Shown: in pieces, positions 25,456-34,064 of the stretch
Position numbering within the stretch: position 1 is the first letter of the stretch
Layout of the letters: each line of letters begins with the position of its first letter
From: Haloterrigena alkaliphila
GTDB lineage: Archaea > Halobacteriota > Halobacteria > Halobacteriales > Natrialbaceae
NCBI RefSeq assembly: GCF_017352155.2
Contig: NZ_CP071462.1
Location: 496,001-560,000, forward strand
Length of the DNA: 64,000 nt
Reading direction: 5' to 3'
Program-made: the position numbers and the translations under genes
The notes under the pieces: generated by a model
The model's database searches: none
Seen by the model: only the letters and a program-made list of their open reading frames with translations
What the model was told of the DNA's origin: nothing

Positions 25456-25939
25456 CGGACGACAGTCCCCTCATCGTGAACGTACTTCTTGTTACCGCTT
25501 GTCACTGTATTTCCGAACTATTCAAGTAAAATATCAACTAATTATATACACGATACGATTATTGTCTGGGGTTGCGTGAGCTCGCTCGGCGAAGTCGCGG
25601 GCGCTTCCCTATCGGGAGATTGACCACACACGTCCCACCGTGTGGCCGGGTTAAATGAGGGCGCTCTCGCGTCCTGACCAGTAGCTCTAATTCGGGGCGT
25701 GACCCGCTCTCTACCGTACGAGCAGTCGTTCGATTGGTATCACACGTATAACGGTTGTGGCCGATTCAGGTATAAACTCCCCCGCATACAAGGAGATAAA
25801 ATAATTATAAGTCGTGTTGGGTGTGTTCCTGTGCCACACAAGATGGACCCCCAGCACGGCCGATCCGTGAACGGGGCAGGTGACAGTCCGGGGAGTCGAT
25901 CGAAAACCAACGGAATACAGTGTATCAGGAGGAAATAAT
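25456..25939. other. AT-rich region between the Bat-like gene and the DUF6230 gene
   Basis: This 484-bp gap is clearly less GC-rich than its surroundings. It holds a hairpin CCACAC/GTGTGG (25624-25629/25640-25645), two TATA-like boxes on the plus strand (GGTATAAAC at 25769-25777 and AAATAATTATAA at about 25798-25810) and the strong AGGAGG ribosome site of the next gene. I see no convincing gene. Part of it (about 25560-25710) does not resemble promoter DNA and may be a mobile-element remnant. Confidence 0.5.
25927..25932 (+). promoter_or_regulatory. Strong Shine-Dalgarno AGGAGG
   Basis: AGGAGG lies 7 nt before the ATG at 25940 and fixes that start. Full-length Shine-Dalgarno sites are rare in this window, so the downstream secreted protein is probably highly or specially expressed from a leadered message. 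Confidence 0.75.
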
Positions 25940-26596
25940 ATGTACAACCGAAAGCGACTGCTGGCCGGGACCGGCCTCTCGTTCCTGGTCGTCGCCCTCG
26001 TCGGACTCGTCGTCCTCTCGACGGGGACGGCGTACGCGGCGCCGCTGGCCGACGGCAACGGATTCACCGTCGAGGCCGACGAGATCAGATCCGACGAATT
26101 CATGATGTACCCCTCTACCGGGGAGAACGACGCCGGAGAGACGCCGGTCGCCGTCGTCGAACAGCGCGGCGTCGAGATCGACGGGCTGGTCCTGTCGAGG
26201 GAGCAGAACATTCCGGGCATGGGAACGGTGGTAATTGAATTCACCTCCAGCGACACGGTCACAGCCGACCAGCAGTACCTCAAACTCACCGGGTTGAGCG
26301 CCGAAAATGCGCAGTTCAACGGCCAGGTCATCAACTCTCAGCCGGGCGAACCCGCAGACAACTTCATGCAGACGGCCGGCGAAAATTCCGAACCCGAACA
26401 GGGTCGGCTCACCAACATCTCCGGTGAGTCGCCCGGCATGGTCCAGGAGAACGTCTCCATCGACATGGTGTACCTGGCCTCGAACGAGATCACCCTGCCC
26501 GGGCTCGACGTCAATATCGAGTACACCGACGGCGGCGACGACGGCGGTAACGGCGATACCCAGACGAACAGCAACGTCGACGAGAAGAAGAAGTGA
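25940..26596 (+). CDS. DUF6230-like secreted/anchored protein
   Basis: The 218-residue protein has a signal-like N terminus (basic MYNRKRLLAG, hydrophobic core to about residue 30, TAYAAPLA) followed by an extracellular beta-rich domain and an acidic C-terminal tail. Phrases such as GFTVEADEIRSDEFMMYPS and LTGLSAENAQF resemble DUF6230, a family best known from Actinobacteria, where it sits beside DUF6114 genes. The next gene here matches DUF6114, which supports the call. Function is unknown; the product may act at the cell surface. Confidence 0.72.
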   Translation: MYNRKRLLAGTGLSFLVVALVGLVVLSTGTAYAAPLADGNGFTVEADEIRSDEFMMYPSTGENDAGETPVAVVEQRGVEIDGLVLSREQNIPGMGTVVIEFTSSDTVTADQQYLKLTGLSAENAQFNGQVINSQPGEPADNFMQTAGENSEPEQGRLTNISGESPGMVQENVSIDMVYLASNEITLPGLDVNIEYTDGGDDGGNGDTQTNSNVDEKKK

Positions 26597-26602
26597 TCGC
26601 CA

Positions 26603-27157
26603 ATGGCAACGCAACATAGTCAGGACGGCTCCGAAACGATCTCGGACCGCCTCTCGAGTCGGTTGAGCCGATTCAACGACTGGCGGACGCAACGGCCGTT
26701 CCTCGGCGGCGTGCTCCTGTGTCTGGCCGGGATCCTGATCACCTGGGTGCCGATGCAGATCCTGCCCGACCTCATCTTCATCGGCGGCCAGGTGGCGGGC
26801 TTTCTCGCCATCGGAGCCCTGTTCGGCGTGCTCGTCTTCCTGACGGGCATCTACGCGCTGTACAAGCCGACGCTGTCCGACGAGATCGGCGTCATCGGCG
26901 TCGTCCTGTCGATCTTCTCGCTGTTCGGCTCCCTCGGCGGGCTGTTCGTCGGGATGCTGCTCGGGATTCTCGGCGGCAACCTCTGTCTCGCGTGGCAGCC
27001 CGACGCGGAAGCGGTCGACGACACCGTGACGGAGCCGAGCAAGGTCGACAGAGCCGCCGCTCGGGTCCGCGGGAGTGTGCTGGGGGTCGTCGGGAAGTCG
27101 GTCGCTCGCTTGCGCGGCGAAACCGGGCGCGTCCAACGGGAGGGCGCCGACGAGTAA
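26603..27157 (+). CDS. DUF6114-like membrane protein
   Basis: This 184-residue protein begins with a hydrophilic segment, then WRTQRPFLGGVLLCLAGILI, the diagnostic start of DUF6114, and about four transmembrane helices ending near residue 133. The C-terminal 50 residues are charged and cytoplasmic. It starts 6 bp after the DUF6230-like stop, reproducing the DUF6230-DUF6114 pairing seen in Actinobacteria. A role in the membrane with the secreted partner is likely; the mechanism is unknown. Confidence 0.75.
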   Translation: MATQHSQDGSETISDRLSSRLSRFNDWRTQRPFLGGVLLCLAGILITWVPMQILPDLIFIGGQVAGFLAIGALFGVLVFLTGIYALYKPTLSDEIGVIGVVLSIFSLFGSLGGLFVGMLLGILGGNLCLAWQPDAEAVDDTVTEPSKVDRAAARVRGSVLGVVGKSVARLRGETGRVQREGADE

Positions 27158-27241
27158 CGTTTAGGCACATGATTCGAATCAGCGCGGTCGGCGACGACGG
27201 GCCGGTTCCCGACAGCCAGGAGAGCGAATCGCGTGAGCGCC

Positions 27242-27703
27242 ATGAGTGAGTACGAGAGCTACGAGTTCGACCCGGAGGACGTATCGTTCGAGTGGTTCCA
27301 CGGCTGGGTCGTCGTCGGCGCCGTCGTCGTCGGCGCGCTGGTCAATCTCACGGCGCTGATGGTGCCGCTGCTCGGCCAGATCGGCGGCGGGATCGTCGCC
27401 GGGTTCCTCGCCGCCTACGCCGTCGGCCGATTCGCGATGGGGTTGCTCCACGCGGCGATCGCGAGCACGCTCGTCGGCGGCGTCGCGGGAACGGTGACGG
27501 CGCTGCTCGGCGTGACCATCGGCCTCTTCAACGAACCGCCGCTGCTGGTGCTCAGCGGCATCGGCCCGGTCAGCCCGATGCTCTCGGGGCTCGGACTGCC
27601 GAGCGCCCTGCTGATCATCGCGGCTTTCGCGCTGCTCACCGTCGTCGACGGCCTCGTCGGCGGCCTGCTGGGCGCTGGCGTCCGGGCGCTGCTCCCGTGG
27701 TAA
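27242..27703 (+). CDS. Membrane protein of the DUF6230/DUF6114 module
   Basis: The 153-residue protein has an acidic N terminus (YESYEFDPEDVSFEWFHG) and about four hydrophobic, Gly-rich helices, resembling DUF5518-type haloarchaeal membrane proteins. It follows the DUF6114-like gene by 84 bp on the same strand and likely belongs to the same unit. A GTG at 27233 in frame is an alternative start. No catalytic motif is visible. Confidence 0.7.
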   Translation: MSEYESYEFDPEDVSFEWFHGWVVVGAVVVGALVNLTALMVPLLGQIGGGIVAGFLAAYAVGRFAMGLLHAAIASTLVGGVAGTVTALLGVTIGLFNEPPLLVLSGIGPVSPMLSGLGLPSALLIIAAFALLTVVDGLVGGLLGAGVRALLPW

Positions 27704-27766
27704 CGCGCACACTCACTTCTCACTGTCCGACTCCTGGGACCCCGAAACCGGTCGACTCGAGATTCC

Positions 27767-28579
27767 TCAGGGGACCCGTCCGACCGTGACGAAAAACGGC
27801 ACCGACTCCTCGCGTCTGTACTCCCGCCCTTCCATCTGGTCGATCACGTCCCGGCCCATCTCCCGCCACGCCCCCCGGAGGTCGTCGTACTGGGACTCGG
27901 TCAACGCCCCCGAGAGCATCGTCTCGCGGTCGTCGGCCAGCCCCGCGCCGGTCGCCTTCCGGCGGGCCGCCACCAACGCCAGTTCCCCGTACGGGGGTTC
28001 GACCGTTCGAACGTGGTCGTACCGGCGCGTCTCGCACACCTCGAGGCCCGCCTCCTCGAACGCCTCCCGCGCATCGGCGCCGAGCGCGACGTCCGTTCCC
28101 ACGCCGTCGATGTAGGCCCGGCGCGCGCGCCGCTCGAGGTGATCCTCGCGCTCGACGCTCGAGTCGATCTCGACGGCCGCGTTGTCGGGTTCGACGGCCG
28201 CGACGAGGTCGGTCGAGACGCGCGCGAACTCCGCGACGGCGGCCGCCGGATCGGGGAGGTTGATCAACAGCGCCTGACAGACCGCGAGGTCGAAGCTGTC
28301 ATCGGGGAACGGCAATCGGAGGGCGTCGCCGGCGACGACCGGAATCGATTCGTCGTCGCCGACCGCAATTTCGAGCAACTCGCGATCGGCGTCGCAGCCG
28401 ACCACGGTTGCGTCGTCGGGCGCCTCCTCGCGCAGGACGCGGGTCAACTCGCCGGTGCCACAGCCAACGTCCAGAATTCGGTCGCGGGACTCGAGGTCGA
28501 GGGGCTTGAGGGCCTCGCGGGAGTCGTCCCACATCCCCTCGCGGGTCCGACGCAGGTAGTCCTCGGAGAACTCGCGCAC
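27767..28579 (-). CDS. Class I SAM-dependent methyltransferase
   Basis: The 270-residue protein has motif I DVGCGTGEL (37-45), motif II VVGCDAD, and motif III/IV around FPDDSFDLAVCQALL. It should transfer a methyl group from SAM to a small molecule; the family (Methyltransf_11/25) does not reveal the substrate. The C-terminal part YRREESVPFFVTVGR is conserved in haloarchaeal relatives. It is convergent with the membrane module on its left. Confidence 0.88.
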   Translation of the reverse strand: MREFSEDYLRRTREGMWDDSREALKPLDLESRDRILDVGCGTGELTRVLREEAPDDATVVGCDADRELLEIAVGDDESIPVVAGDALRLPFPDDSFDLAVCQALLINLPDPAAAVAEFARVSTDLVAAVEPDNAAVEIDSSVEREDHLERRARRAYIDGVGTDVALGADAREAFEEAGLEVCETRRYDHVRTVEPPYGELALVAARRKATGAGLADDRETMLSGALTESQYDDLRGAWREMGRDVIDQMEGREYRREESVPFFVTVGRVP

Positions 28580-28706
28580 GGCCGCTCGTAGAGCGGTCTC
28601 GAGTAAAAACGGGTCGGTTTCAGGTCTCGCTTCGCCGCTCGGGGAGTGGCGAACTCTCGCCGCGCAGTTCGCTCGAGTACGGCGTCCGTCGTCCCCAGCC
28701 CCTGCG

Positions 28707-29624
28707 TTACCGCCGCACGGCAGCGAAATACCAGTCGCCCTCGTACCGGGCGAACGACGCGAACTCTCCTCCGGCGAGCGTGAGACGGTCGAGGAGGTCG
28801 GCGAACCCGTCGGAATGGGGTTTACACGCCTCGTACATTCCGTTCCGCGCCTGCGAGACGATGTCGCGCTGGGCCGCCGTGAGGTCGTCGAGCACGACCC
28901 CTCGCGTCTCGAAGAGTCGCTCGGCGAACGCCGTCGTCGAATCCGCGACGCGTTCGGCGGTGACGGTGTGGTCGGCGACCGAGACGGATCGTTCTCCGTC
29001 GAACGTGATGCGAAGCGGGATCCCCTCCCACCGCACGTACTGAACGTCCGTCTCCGGAACGAAGACGGACTGCTCGCGCTCCCGCTCGCGTTCGTACGCG
29101 AACACGACGCTGAGCGTCGTTCCGTGTCCGTCGCGGACGCGGTGTCCGATACCGATCACGCCGAGAAGCGACTCGCGGTCGTGGGCCGGTAACGCGTCGA
29201 ACCGATACACCGTGTCGTCGTCCGTCGGCCCACGCATCCCGTTCCCGAACTCGAGCGCGTATTCGTATCCGGTCGTGGACGCCCGATCGTGCGCCCCGGT
29301 CGTCACGCGATAGTAGGTCCGTTTGGGGGTCGTACTGACGAATTCCGTGTGGACGTCTGGAGCGTAGTACCCGCGCCGTGTCGCGTCACCGTCGTCGATC
29401 GCGTCCGCCACGAGCGACCGGGTTACCGGGGACAGGAACTCGAGCGGCGTGCTGTACTCGTTCGAGACGTGCGCGTCGCGTACCGTCTGCATCGAAAACG
29501 TCGTCTCCGCCGCGCAGCCGATCCCGAGCGACCGGACCGAACAACCGGCGAGCGCCGTCGCTCCGGCGGCAACGGTCGACTGGAGGAGGCGCCGCCTGGA
29601 ATGTGGACGCGGAGCACGGGCCAT
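28707..29624 (-). CDS. TAT-exported lipoprotein of unknown function
   Basis: The N terminus carries a twin-arginine signal (SRRRLLQS) and a lipobox ending LAGC, so the protein is exported folded and lipid-anchored on the outside. The mature part (about 280 residues) contains a charged stretch EREREREQ, and no family is recognised. The ATG at 29624 gives the shortest TAT n-region; ATG at 29633 is also possible. Only a weak promoter is visible upstream. Confidence 0.75.
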   Translation of the reverse strand: MARAPRPHSRRRLLQSTVAAGATALAGCSVRSLGIGCAAETTFSMQTVRDAHVSNEYSTPLEFLSPVTRSLVADAIDDGDATRRGYYAPDVHTEFVSTTPKRTYYRVTTGAHDRASTTGYEYALEFGNGMRGPTDDDTVYRFDALPAHDRESLLGVIGIGHRVRDGHGTTLSVVFAYEREREREQSVFVPETDVQYVRWEGIPLRITFDGERSVSVADHTVTAERVADSTTAFAERLFETRGVVLDDLTAAQRDIVSQARNGMYEACKPHSDGFADLLDRLTLAGGEFASFARYEGDWYFAAVRR

Positions 29625-29725
29625 ACCTGTCATTGGTTTCACCGGTACGTAAGAATGGGGGTCCGCTACCCGGACGGAGGTCCCGTTACCCAAAGTGAGG
29701 GGCCGTTATCCGCGCTGATGGGCGG

Positions 29726-30598
29726 TCAGTCGTCATCTCGCAATTCTTTGACTTTCTCGATGTTCCACGCGAAGCCGCGGCCGTCCTCGGTGGGCGTCTC
29801 GAGCGCGAACGGCAGATCCCGCAGGTCCGGATGGTTCACGATCGCCTTCATGCCGTCCTCGCCGATGTAGCCCTCGCCGATGTGGGCGTGTTCGTCCTTG
29901 TGCGTGCCGACGTCGTGTTTCGAGTCGTTGAGGTGGATGTACTCGAGGTGCTCGAGGCCGACCTCGTCGTCGAATCGACCGACGGTTTCGTCGACCGCTT
30001 CCGGAGTCGTCAGGTCGTTGCCGGCCACGAGGGTGTGGGCGGTGTCGATACAGATGCCGATCTCCGTCTCGGTGCGGTCGATGATCCCCGCGAGGTGTGC
30101 GAACTCGCCGCCGAGTTTCGTGCCGCTGCCCGCGTCGGACTCGATGAGGATCTGGACGCCGTCGGGGACGTCGAGTTCGTCGATGACGCTCGCGGCGTTG
30201 TCGAGGCCGCCCTCGACGCCCGCACCGGTGTGGGCCCCGAGGTGGACGTTGACGTACGGAATCCCGAGTCGATCGGCGGCGTCGAGTTCCGCCTGCATGC
30301 TCTCCTTCGATTTCTGCCGCAGGTCCTCCTTCGGGGTGCAGAGATTCACGAGGTACGCCGAGTGGATCACCCACGGCCCCTCGAGTTGCTCGTCGGACGC
30401 TTCCCGAAAGCCGTCGGCGGCCTCGTCGCCGATTTCGGGCTGAGTCCAGACCTGCGGCGAGGTGGTGAAGATCTGTCCGCAGTTGCCGCCGAAGGCGCGC
30501 TGGCGGTGGACCGCGTTGCGGATGTCGTCGTACGGCGGCGTTTCGTCGTCGGAAGAGACGCGCGAGCCGGAGATGGATACGTGTGCGCCAACCTTCAT
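29726..30598 (-). CDS. nfo: Endonuclease IV (AP endonuclease)
   Basis: This 290-residue TIM-barrel nuclease has the family metal-site segments [68 protein letters not shown] and ALETPTEDG (each shown in short form), which hold the three zinc ions. It cuts the DNA backbone 5' of abasic sites in base-excision repair. Length and motif order match canonical Nfo. It is upstream of and co-directional with an unrelated lipoprotein gene. Confidence 0.95.
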   Translation of the reverse strand: MKVGAHVSISGSRVSSDDETPPYDDIRNAVHRQRAFGGNCGQIFTTSPQVWTQPEIGDEAADGFREASDEQLEGPWVIHSAYLVNLCTPKEDLRQKSKESMQAELDAADRLGIPYVNVHLGAHTGAGVEGGLDNAASVIDELDVPDGVQILIESDAGSGTKLGGEFAHLAGIIDRTETEIGICIDTAHTLVAGNDLTTPEAVDETVGRFDDEVGLEHLEYIHLNDSKHDVGTHKDEHAHIGEGYIGEDGMKAIVNHPDLRDLPFALETPTEDGRGFAWNIEKVKELRDDD

Positions 30599-30673
30599 GG
30601 TCGCTCGTCAGTACCGGTTCGTGATAGGTATACTGGTTTCCGCAGTCAAGAGACGCTGTCGTGTCGTCGAGAT

Positions 30674-31111
30674 TTACACGCTCTCCGCTCGAAAGCGGAG
30701 GACGTCGATGTCGAGCGGAAGCGCGTCGAAATCGTCGTCGCCACCGACGACGAGCGTGGCGTCGTGCTCGAACGCGAGCGCCACCGCGTGGGCGTCAGCT
30801 AACGAAATGTGACCGTCGGCTTTCACCTCGCCTGCGAGACGCCAGTCGGCGCGCTCGAGGTCCAGCCCCCACCGCTCGAGGGCTCGAACGTCGCGATCGG
30901 CAGTTCGAAGCGAGGCGGACGTCGGCGTTTCGTCGACGCCTTCGAACCGGGCGACGAGGTAGAGTACCTCCGCGGCGTTCGTTTCGGTAAGAAGACCGTC
31001 AGCATCGCCACTGTTGACCGCGGTAAGGAGCGTCTCGACGGAATCGCGTCCCGGTTCATCATAGAGGTATGCGATGATCGCCTCAGTATCGAAGACGTAC
31101 GTTTCCGTCAT
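30674..31111 (-). CDS. vapC: VapC-family PIN-domain toxin
   Basis: The 145-residue protein is a PIN-domain ribonuclease with the acidic site D8 (VFDTEA), E48 (AAEVLY), D106 (LADAHA) and a late Asp cluster GGDDDFD. Such toxins cleave tRNA or rRNA until neutralised. Its ATG overlaps the stop of the AbrB-type antitoxin gene by 4 bp (ATGA), the standard coupled arrangement. All catalytic acids are present, so the toxin should be active. Confidence 0.93.
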   Translation of the reverse strand: MTETYVFDTEAIIAYLYDEPGRDSVETLLTAVNSGDADGLLTETNAAEVLYLVARFEGVDETPTSASLRTADRDVRALERWGLDLERADWRLAGEVKADGHISLADAHAVALAFEHDATLVVGGDDDFDALPLDIDVLRFRAESV

Positions 31112-31410
31112 TCGTCCTCATCCCCGGGCCGAAGACGAGCGGCGCGTTCCGCCTCTCGCTCCCGCTCTTCGGCCCGCAACTCCCGAGTCCGATCGAGTAC
31201 TGCACCGCGTTCACGGTCCGCATCGGCGTGGATGCCGCCGAGTTCATCGAGCGAGGGGATCGGTTCGACGACGATTCGACCCTCGTCCTCGTAGATGAAC
31301 ACCTCACCTGGCGCCTCGATTCCGAATTTCTCCCGCAACGATTTCGGGATCGTCGCCTGCCCCTTCTGAGAAACACGGACGACCTCCGGATCTCGAGTAC
31401 TACTCGACAT
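31108..31410 (-). CDS. vapB: VapB-family antitoxin (AbrB/SpoVT fold)
   Basis: The 100-residue protein starts with an AbrB swapped-hairpin DNA-binding domain (VRVSQKGQATIPKSLREKFG, residues 11-30, and VFIYEDEGRIVVEP) and continues with a charged helix, which would wrap the toxin. It overlaps the vapC start by 4 bp. It should bind the operon promoter, where a short dyad GTAT-GCG-ATAC lies at 31423-31433. Confidence 0.92.
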   Translation of the reverse strand: MSSSTRDPEVVRVSQKGQATIPKSLREKFGIEAPGEVFIYEDEGRIVVEPIPSLDELGGIHADADRERGAVLDRTRELRAEEREREAERAARLRPGDEDE

Positions 31411-31422
31411 TACTAGTTGTAC

Positions 31423-31433
31423 GTATGCGATAC
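31423..31433. promoter_or_regulatory. Possible vapBC autoregulatory dyad
   Basis: GTATGCGATAC is a short palindrome 13-23 bp upstream of the vapB start, where a repressor would block the core promoter. Short dyads at this position are usual targets of AbrB-type antitoxins. The symmetry covers only four base pairs per arm. Confidence 0.3.
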
Positions 31434-31617
31434 TCGTATTACAATCTGACGGTGATCGGGCCTCGTGTTGGCTGCAGTCTCGAACCGAGAGACGACGATA
31501 GCAACCGGGACAGTTCGCTCCCGTCCACTCGGTTCGGACCGATCGAGATAAGGTTTCTCATAGCACGCTCGAGTCTGAAGGAAAAGCCGTTTAATCACCC
31601 CGCTCCTCGGACGGACA

Positions 31618-32817
31618 ATGAGTCGGAGTTACCGGATCGGACTCGTCGGCAAACCCTCCGTCGGCAAGTCCTCCTTCTTTAATGCGGCCACGATGAACGA
31701 CGTGCCCGAAGGCGCGTACCCGTTCACGACTATCGACCCCAGCGTCGGCGAAGCCTACGTCCGCGTCGACTGTGCAGCCCCCGAGTTCGACGAGGAGTGT
31801 ACGCCGAACGTCGGCTACTGCGACCACGGAACGCGGTTCGTTCCCACGAAACTCGTCGACGTCGCCGGACTCATCCCCGGCGCCCACGAGGGCAACGGGC
31901 TGGGCAACCAGTTCCTCAGCGACCTCAACGAGACCGACGTGCTCGTCCACGTCGTCGACTTCTCGGGCACGACCGACGCCGAGGGCGAACCCACCGAGGG
32001 CCACGACCCCCGCGAGGACATCGCCTTCCTCGAGGAGGAACTCGACCAGTGGTACCTGGGCGTCCTCGAGAAAGGTATCGAGCGCTACGAAACGGGCTAC
32101 ACGACCGAGGAGGACGCCATCGAGGAGGAACTCGCAGAACAGATGAGCGCGTTCCGGACGAACGAAGACGAGATCAAGCGCCTCATCCGGCGCACCGAGG
32201 TCGGTTTCGATCCCGAGGAGTGGGACGAGGAGGACCGACTCGAACTCGCCCGCGAGATCCGCAAGGAGACCAAGCCGCTGGTCATCGCGGCGAACAAGAT
32301 GGACACGCCCGCGGCCCAGGAGAACTACGAGGAGATCGCGAGCGATCCGGCGTACGACCACCTGACGATCGTTCCCTGCAGCGCCCACGCCGAGAAGGCC
32401 CTGAAGTCCGCGGACAAGGCGGGCGTGGTCGACTACCGACCCGGCGATTCGGACTTCGAGATCACGGGCGACGTCTCGGGCGAGCAGGAACAGGGTCTCG
32501 AGCAGATTCGGGACTTCCTCGCCGAGTACGGCGCGACGGGCATCCAGGCGGCGCTGGAGACCGCGCTGTTCGACGTGCTGGGCGTCGTGCCGGTGTTCCC
32601 CGGCGGCGCGAACGGACTGGGGAACGAACGCGGCGAGGTGCTGCCCGACTGCTACCTGATCCCGCCGAACTCCACCGCGGAGGACTTCGCGTACAACCTC
32701 CACTCGGACATCGGCGACGGCTTCCTTCACGCCATCGACTGCCGGTCGAACCGCCAGTTAGGGAAGGGGTACGAGGTCGAGTCGCGGGACGTCATCGAAG
32801 TCATCACGACGAACTGA
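31618..32817 (+). CDS. YchF/Obg-family GTPase (ATPase) with TGS domain
   Basis: The 399-residue P-loop protein has G1 GKPSVGKSS (11-19), G3 DVAGLIPGAHEGNGLG, a long helical insertion (about 120-215), a base-recognition motif AANKMD that keeps the NKxD form, and a C-terminal TGS domain (about 320-399, LIPPNSTAEDFAYNLHSDI). The archaeal YchF-like subfamily is associated with ribosomes and translation. It stands alone, sharing a divergent promoter region with vapBC. Confidence 0.9.
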   Translation: MSRSYRIGLVGKPSVGKSSFFNAATMNDVPEGAYPFTTIDPSVGEAYVRVDCAAPEFDEECTPNVGYCDHGTRFVPTKLVDVAGLIPGAHEGNGLGNQFLSDLNETDVLVHVVDFSGTTDAEGEPTEGHDPREDIAFLEEELDQWYLGVLEKGIERYETGYTTEEDAIEEELAEQMSAFRTNEDEIKRLIRRTEVGFDPEEWDEEDRLELAREIRKETKPLVIAANKMDTPAAQENYEEIASDPAYDHLTIVPCSAHAEKALKSADKAGVVDYRPGDSDFEITGDVSGEQEQGLEQIRDFLAEYGATGIQAALETALFDVLGVVPVFPGGANGLGNERGEVLPDCYLIPPNSTAEDFAYNLHSDIGDGFLHAIDCRSNRQLGKGYEVESRDVIEVITTN

Positions 32818-32855
32818 CGGGGGAGCGCCGCCGCTCGAAGCTGACGTTCCTACCA

Positions 32856-33080
32856 CTATCGCTGCCACGTGAATCGGCTCATCGCGTCGTCGAGTCGACT
32901 CGAGAGGCCCGAAATCCACCCGTCGGGTGAGAAGAGGCGCAATTGGTTCTCATCCACCTCGATCCGTTCCTCGCCGTACGGGTTGCGTTCGGCACGTTCA
33001 TCGTCCCCGCGGTCGGTGTTGGCGACCTCGACCGCGACGGACGTCGAACATCGGCCACACGCTTCGCGGTCCGTTACCAT
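32856..33080 (-). CDS. Small haloarchaeal protein with CxxC
   Basis: The 74-residue frame encodes an acidic protein with a CGRC near the N terminus (residues 8-11), a polar middle containing NPYGEERIEVDENQLRLF and a C-terminal SGLSSRLDDAMSRF helix. Composition is haloarchaeal and the frame does not overlap another gene, so it is probably real. No function can be given; a single CxxC could bind a metal only as a dimer. Confidence 0.55.
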   Translation of the reverse strand: MVTDREACGRCSTSVAVEVANTDRGDDERAERNPYGEERIEVDENQLRLFSPDGWISGLSSRLDDAMSRFTWQR

Positions 33081-33253
33081 GGGTATCTACGGCAGTGTAG
33101 GAGTCGACGACACTTAAATCACGGCGCGCGCCGCGGCGCTGCGGTGCCGACGGACTTTTGGTCGCGACGTGGCATCACTTCGCATGAACGATCAGACCGT
33201 CGGACGACGATCGTTCGTCCGGGACGTCCGGAATACTTCGACCGGGGCCAGCC

Positions 33254-33925
33254 ATGAGTGATCCGCACACCGATACCGACGAGACCGCGACCGACTCGCC
33301 CGAAGATGCGACCGCCGACGCGGCGCCACCGGCGCCGGCGAGGGCAGCGGACGACGCCCTCGAGGACGTTCCCGACTGGGACGACGGGTACGTCGACCGG
33401 GTGAGCGACCGACTGTTTCACAACTACGACCTCGAGAAGGACTACGCTGCCGACGGGGAGCGCTTCACGCTCTACGGCCGGATGGAACTGGTGAACAAGA
33501 AGCACTTCCTCCACCCCGCGCTCTCGCTGGCCGAACACGAGTCGACCGAACACCTGTTCGTGCGGCGGGTCGACCGCGTCGACGACCGGACGCTCGATCG
33601 GTTCGTCGACCTCGGCGAGCGACTGGCCGACGACTGGATCGACCCCGACGAGGAACACTTCTCGACGGACTTCACGTTCGTCGCGATCGCGCCCTCGATC
33701 CCCGAAGCCGTCCGCGAGCGCGTCGCGGGCTACGACGGGCGAACGCTGCTGAAGTACGGGTATCACGGTCACTACGAGATCAACCTGGCCGTCGTCTCGC
33801 CCGACACGGAGGATCTGGTCGCGAGCGAGAACGCCGACGTCGCGACCGCCTTCCGGCTCTGGGATCCGATCGAGACGGACGAGTCGGGACTGCTCGGACT
33901 GCTTTCGCGGCGGCTCCAGTTGTAG
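33254..33925 (+). CDS. Conserved haloarchaeal protein
   Basis: I do not recognise a named family for this 223-residue protein. An acidic disordered N terminus (1-35) leads into a compact domain with WDDGYVDRVSDRLFHNYDLE, a strand LYGRMELVNKKHFLHP, and a later LLKYGYHGHYEINLAVV that looks like a nucleotide- or membrane-associating core. No catalytic motif is clear. Codon use is normal for the genome. Confidence 0.75.
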   Translation: MSDPHTDTDETATDSPEDATADAAPPAPARAADDALEDVPDWDDGYVDRVSDRLFHNYDLEKDYAADGERFTLYGRMELVNKKHFLHPALSLAEHESTEHLFVRRVDRVDDRTLDRFVDLGERLADDWIDPDEEHFSTDFTFVAIAPSIPEAVRERVAGYDGRTLLKYGYHGHYEINLAVVSPDTEDLVASENADVATAFRLWDPIETDESGLLGLLSRRLQL

Positions 33926-34064
33926 CCCGACGCCGTCCAGCCGCCGACGCGTCACTCGAGGCGAAACCGGAGCGAAACGGCTGCGTGCTCCCCACTCTTC
34001 TGGGCTCGAATCGTCGAAAGAAGGGTCCGCAATCGGCGATCGCGATCCGCAGTCGCGACCCGAC

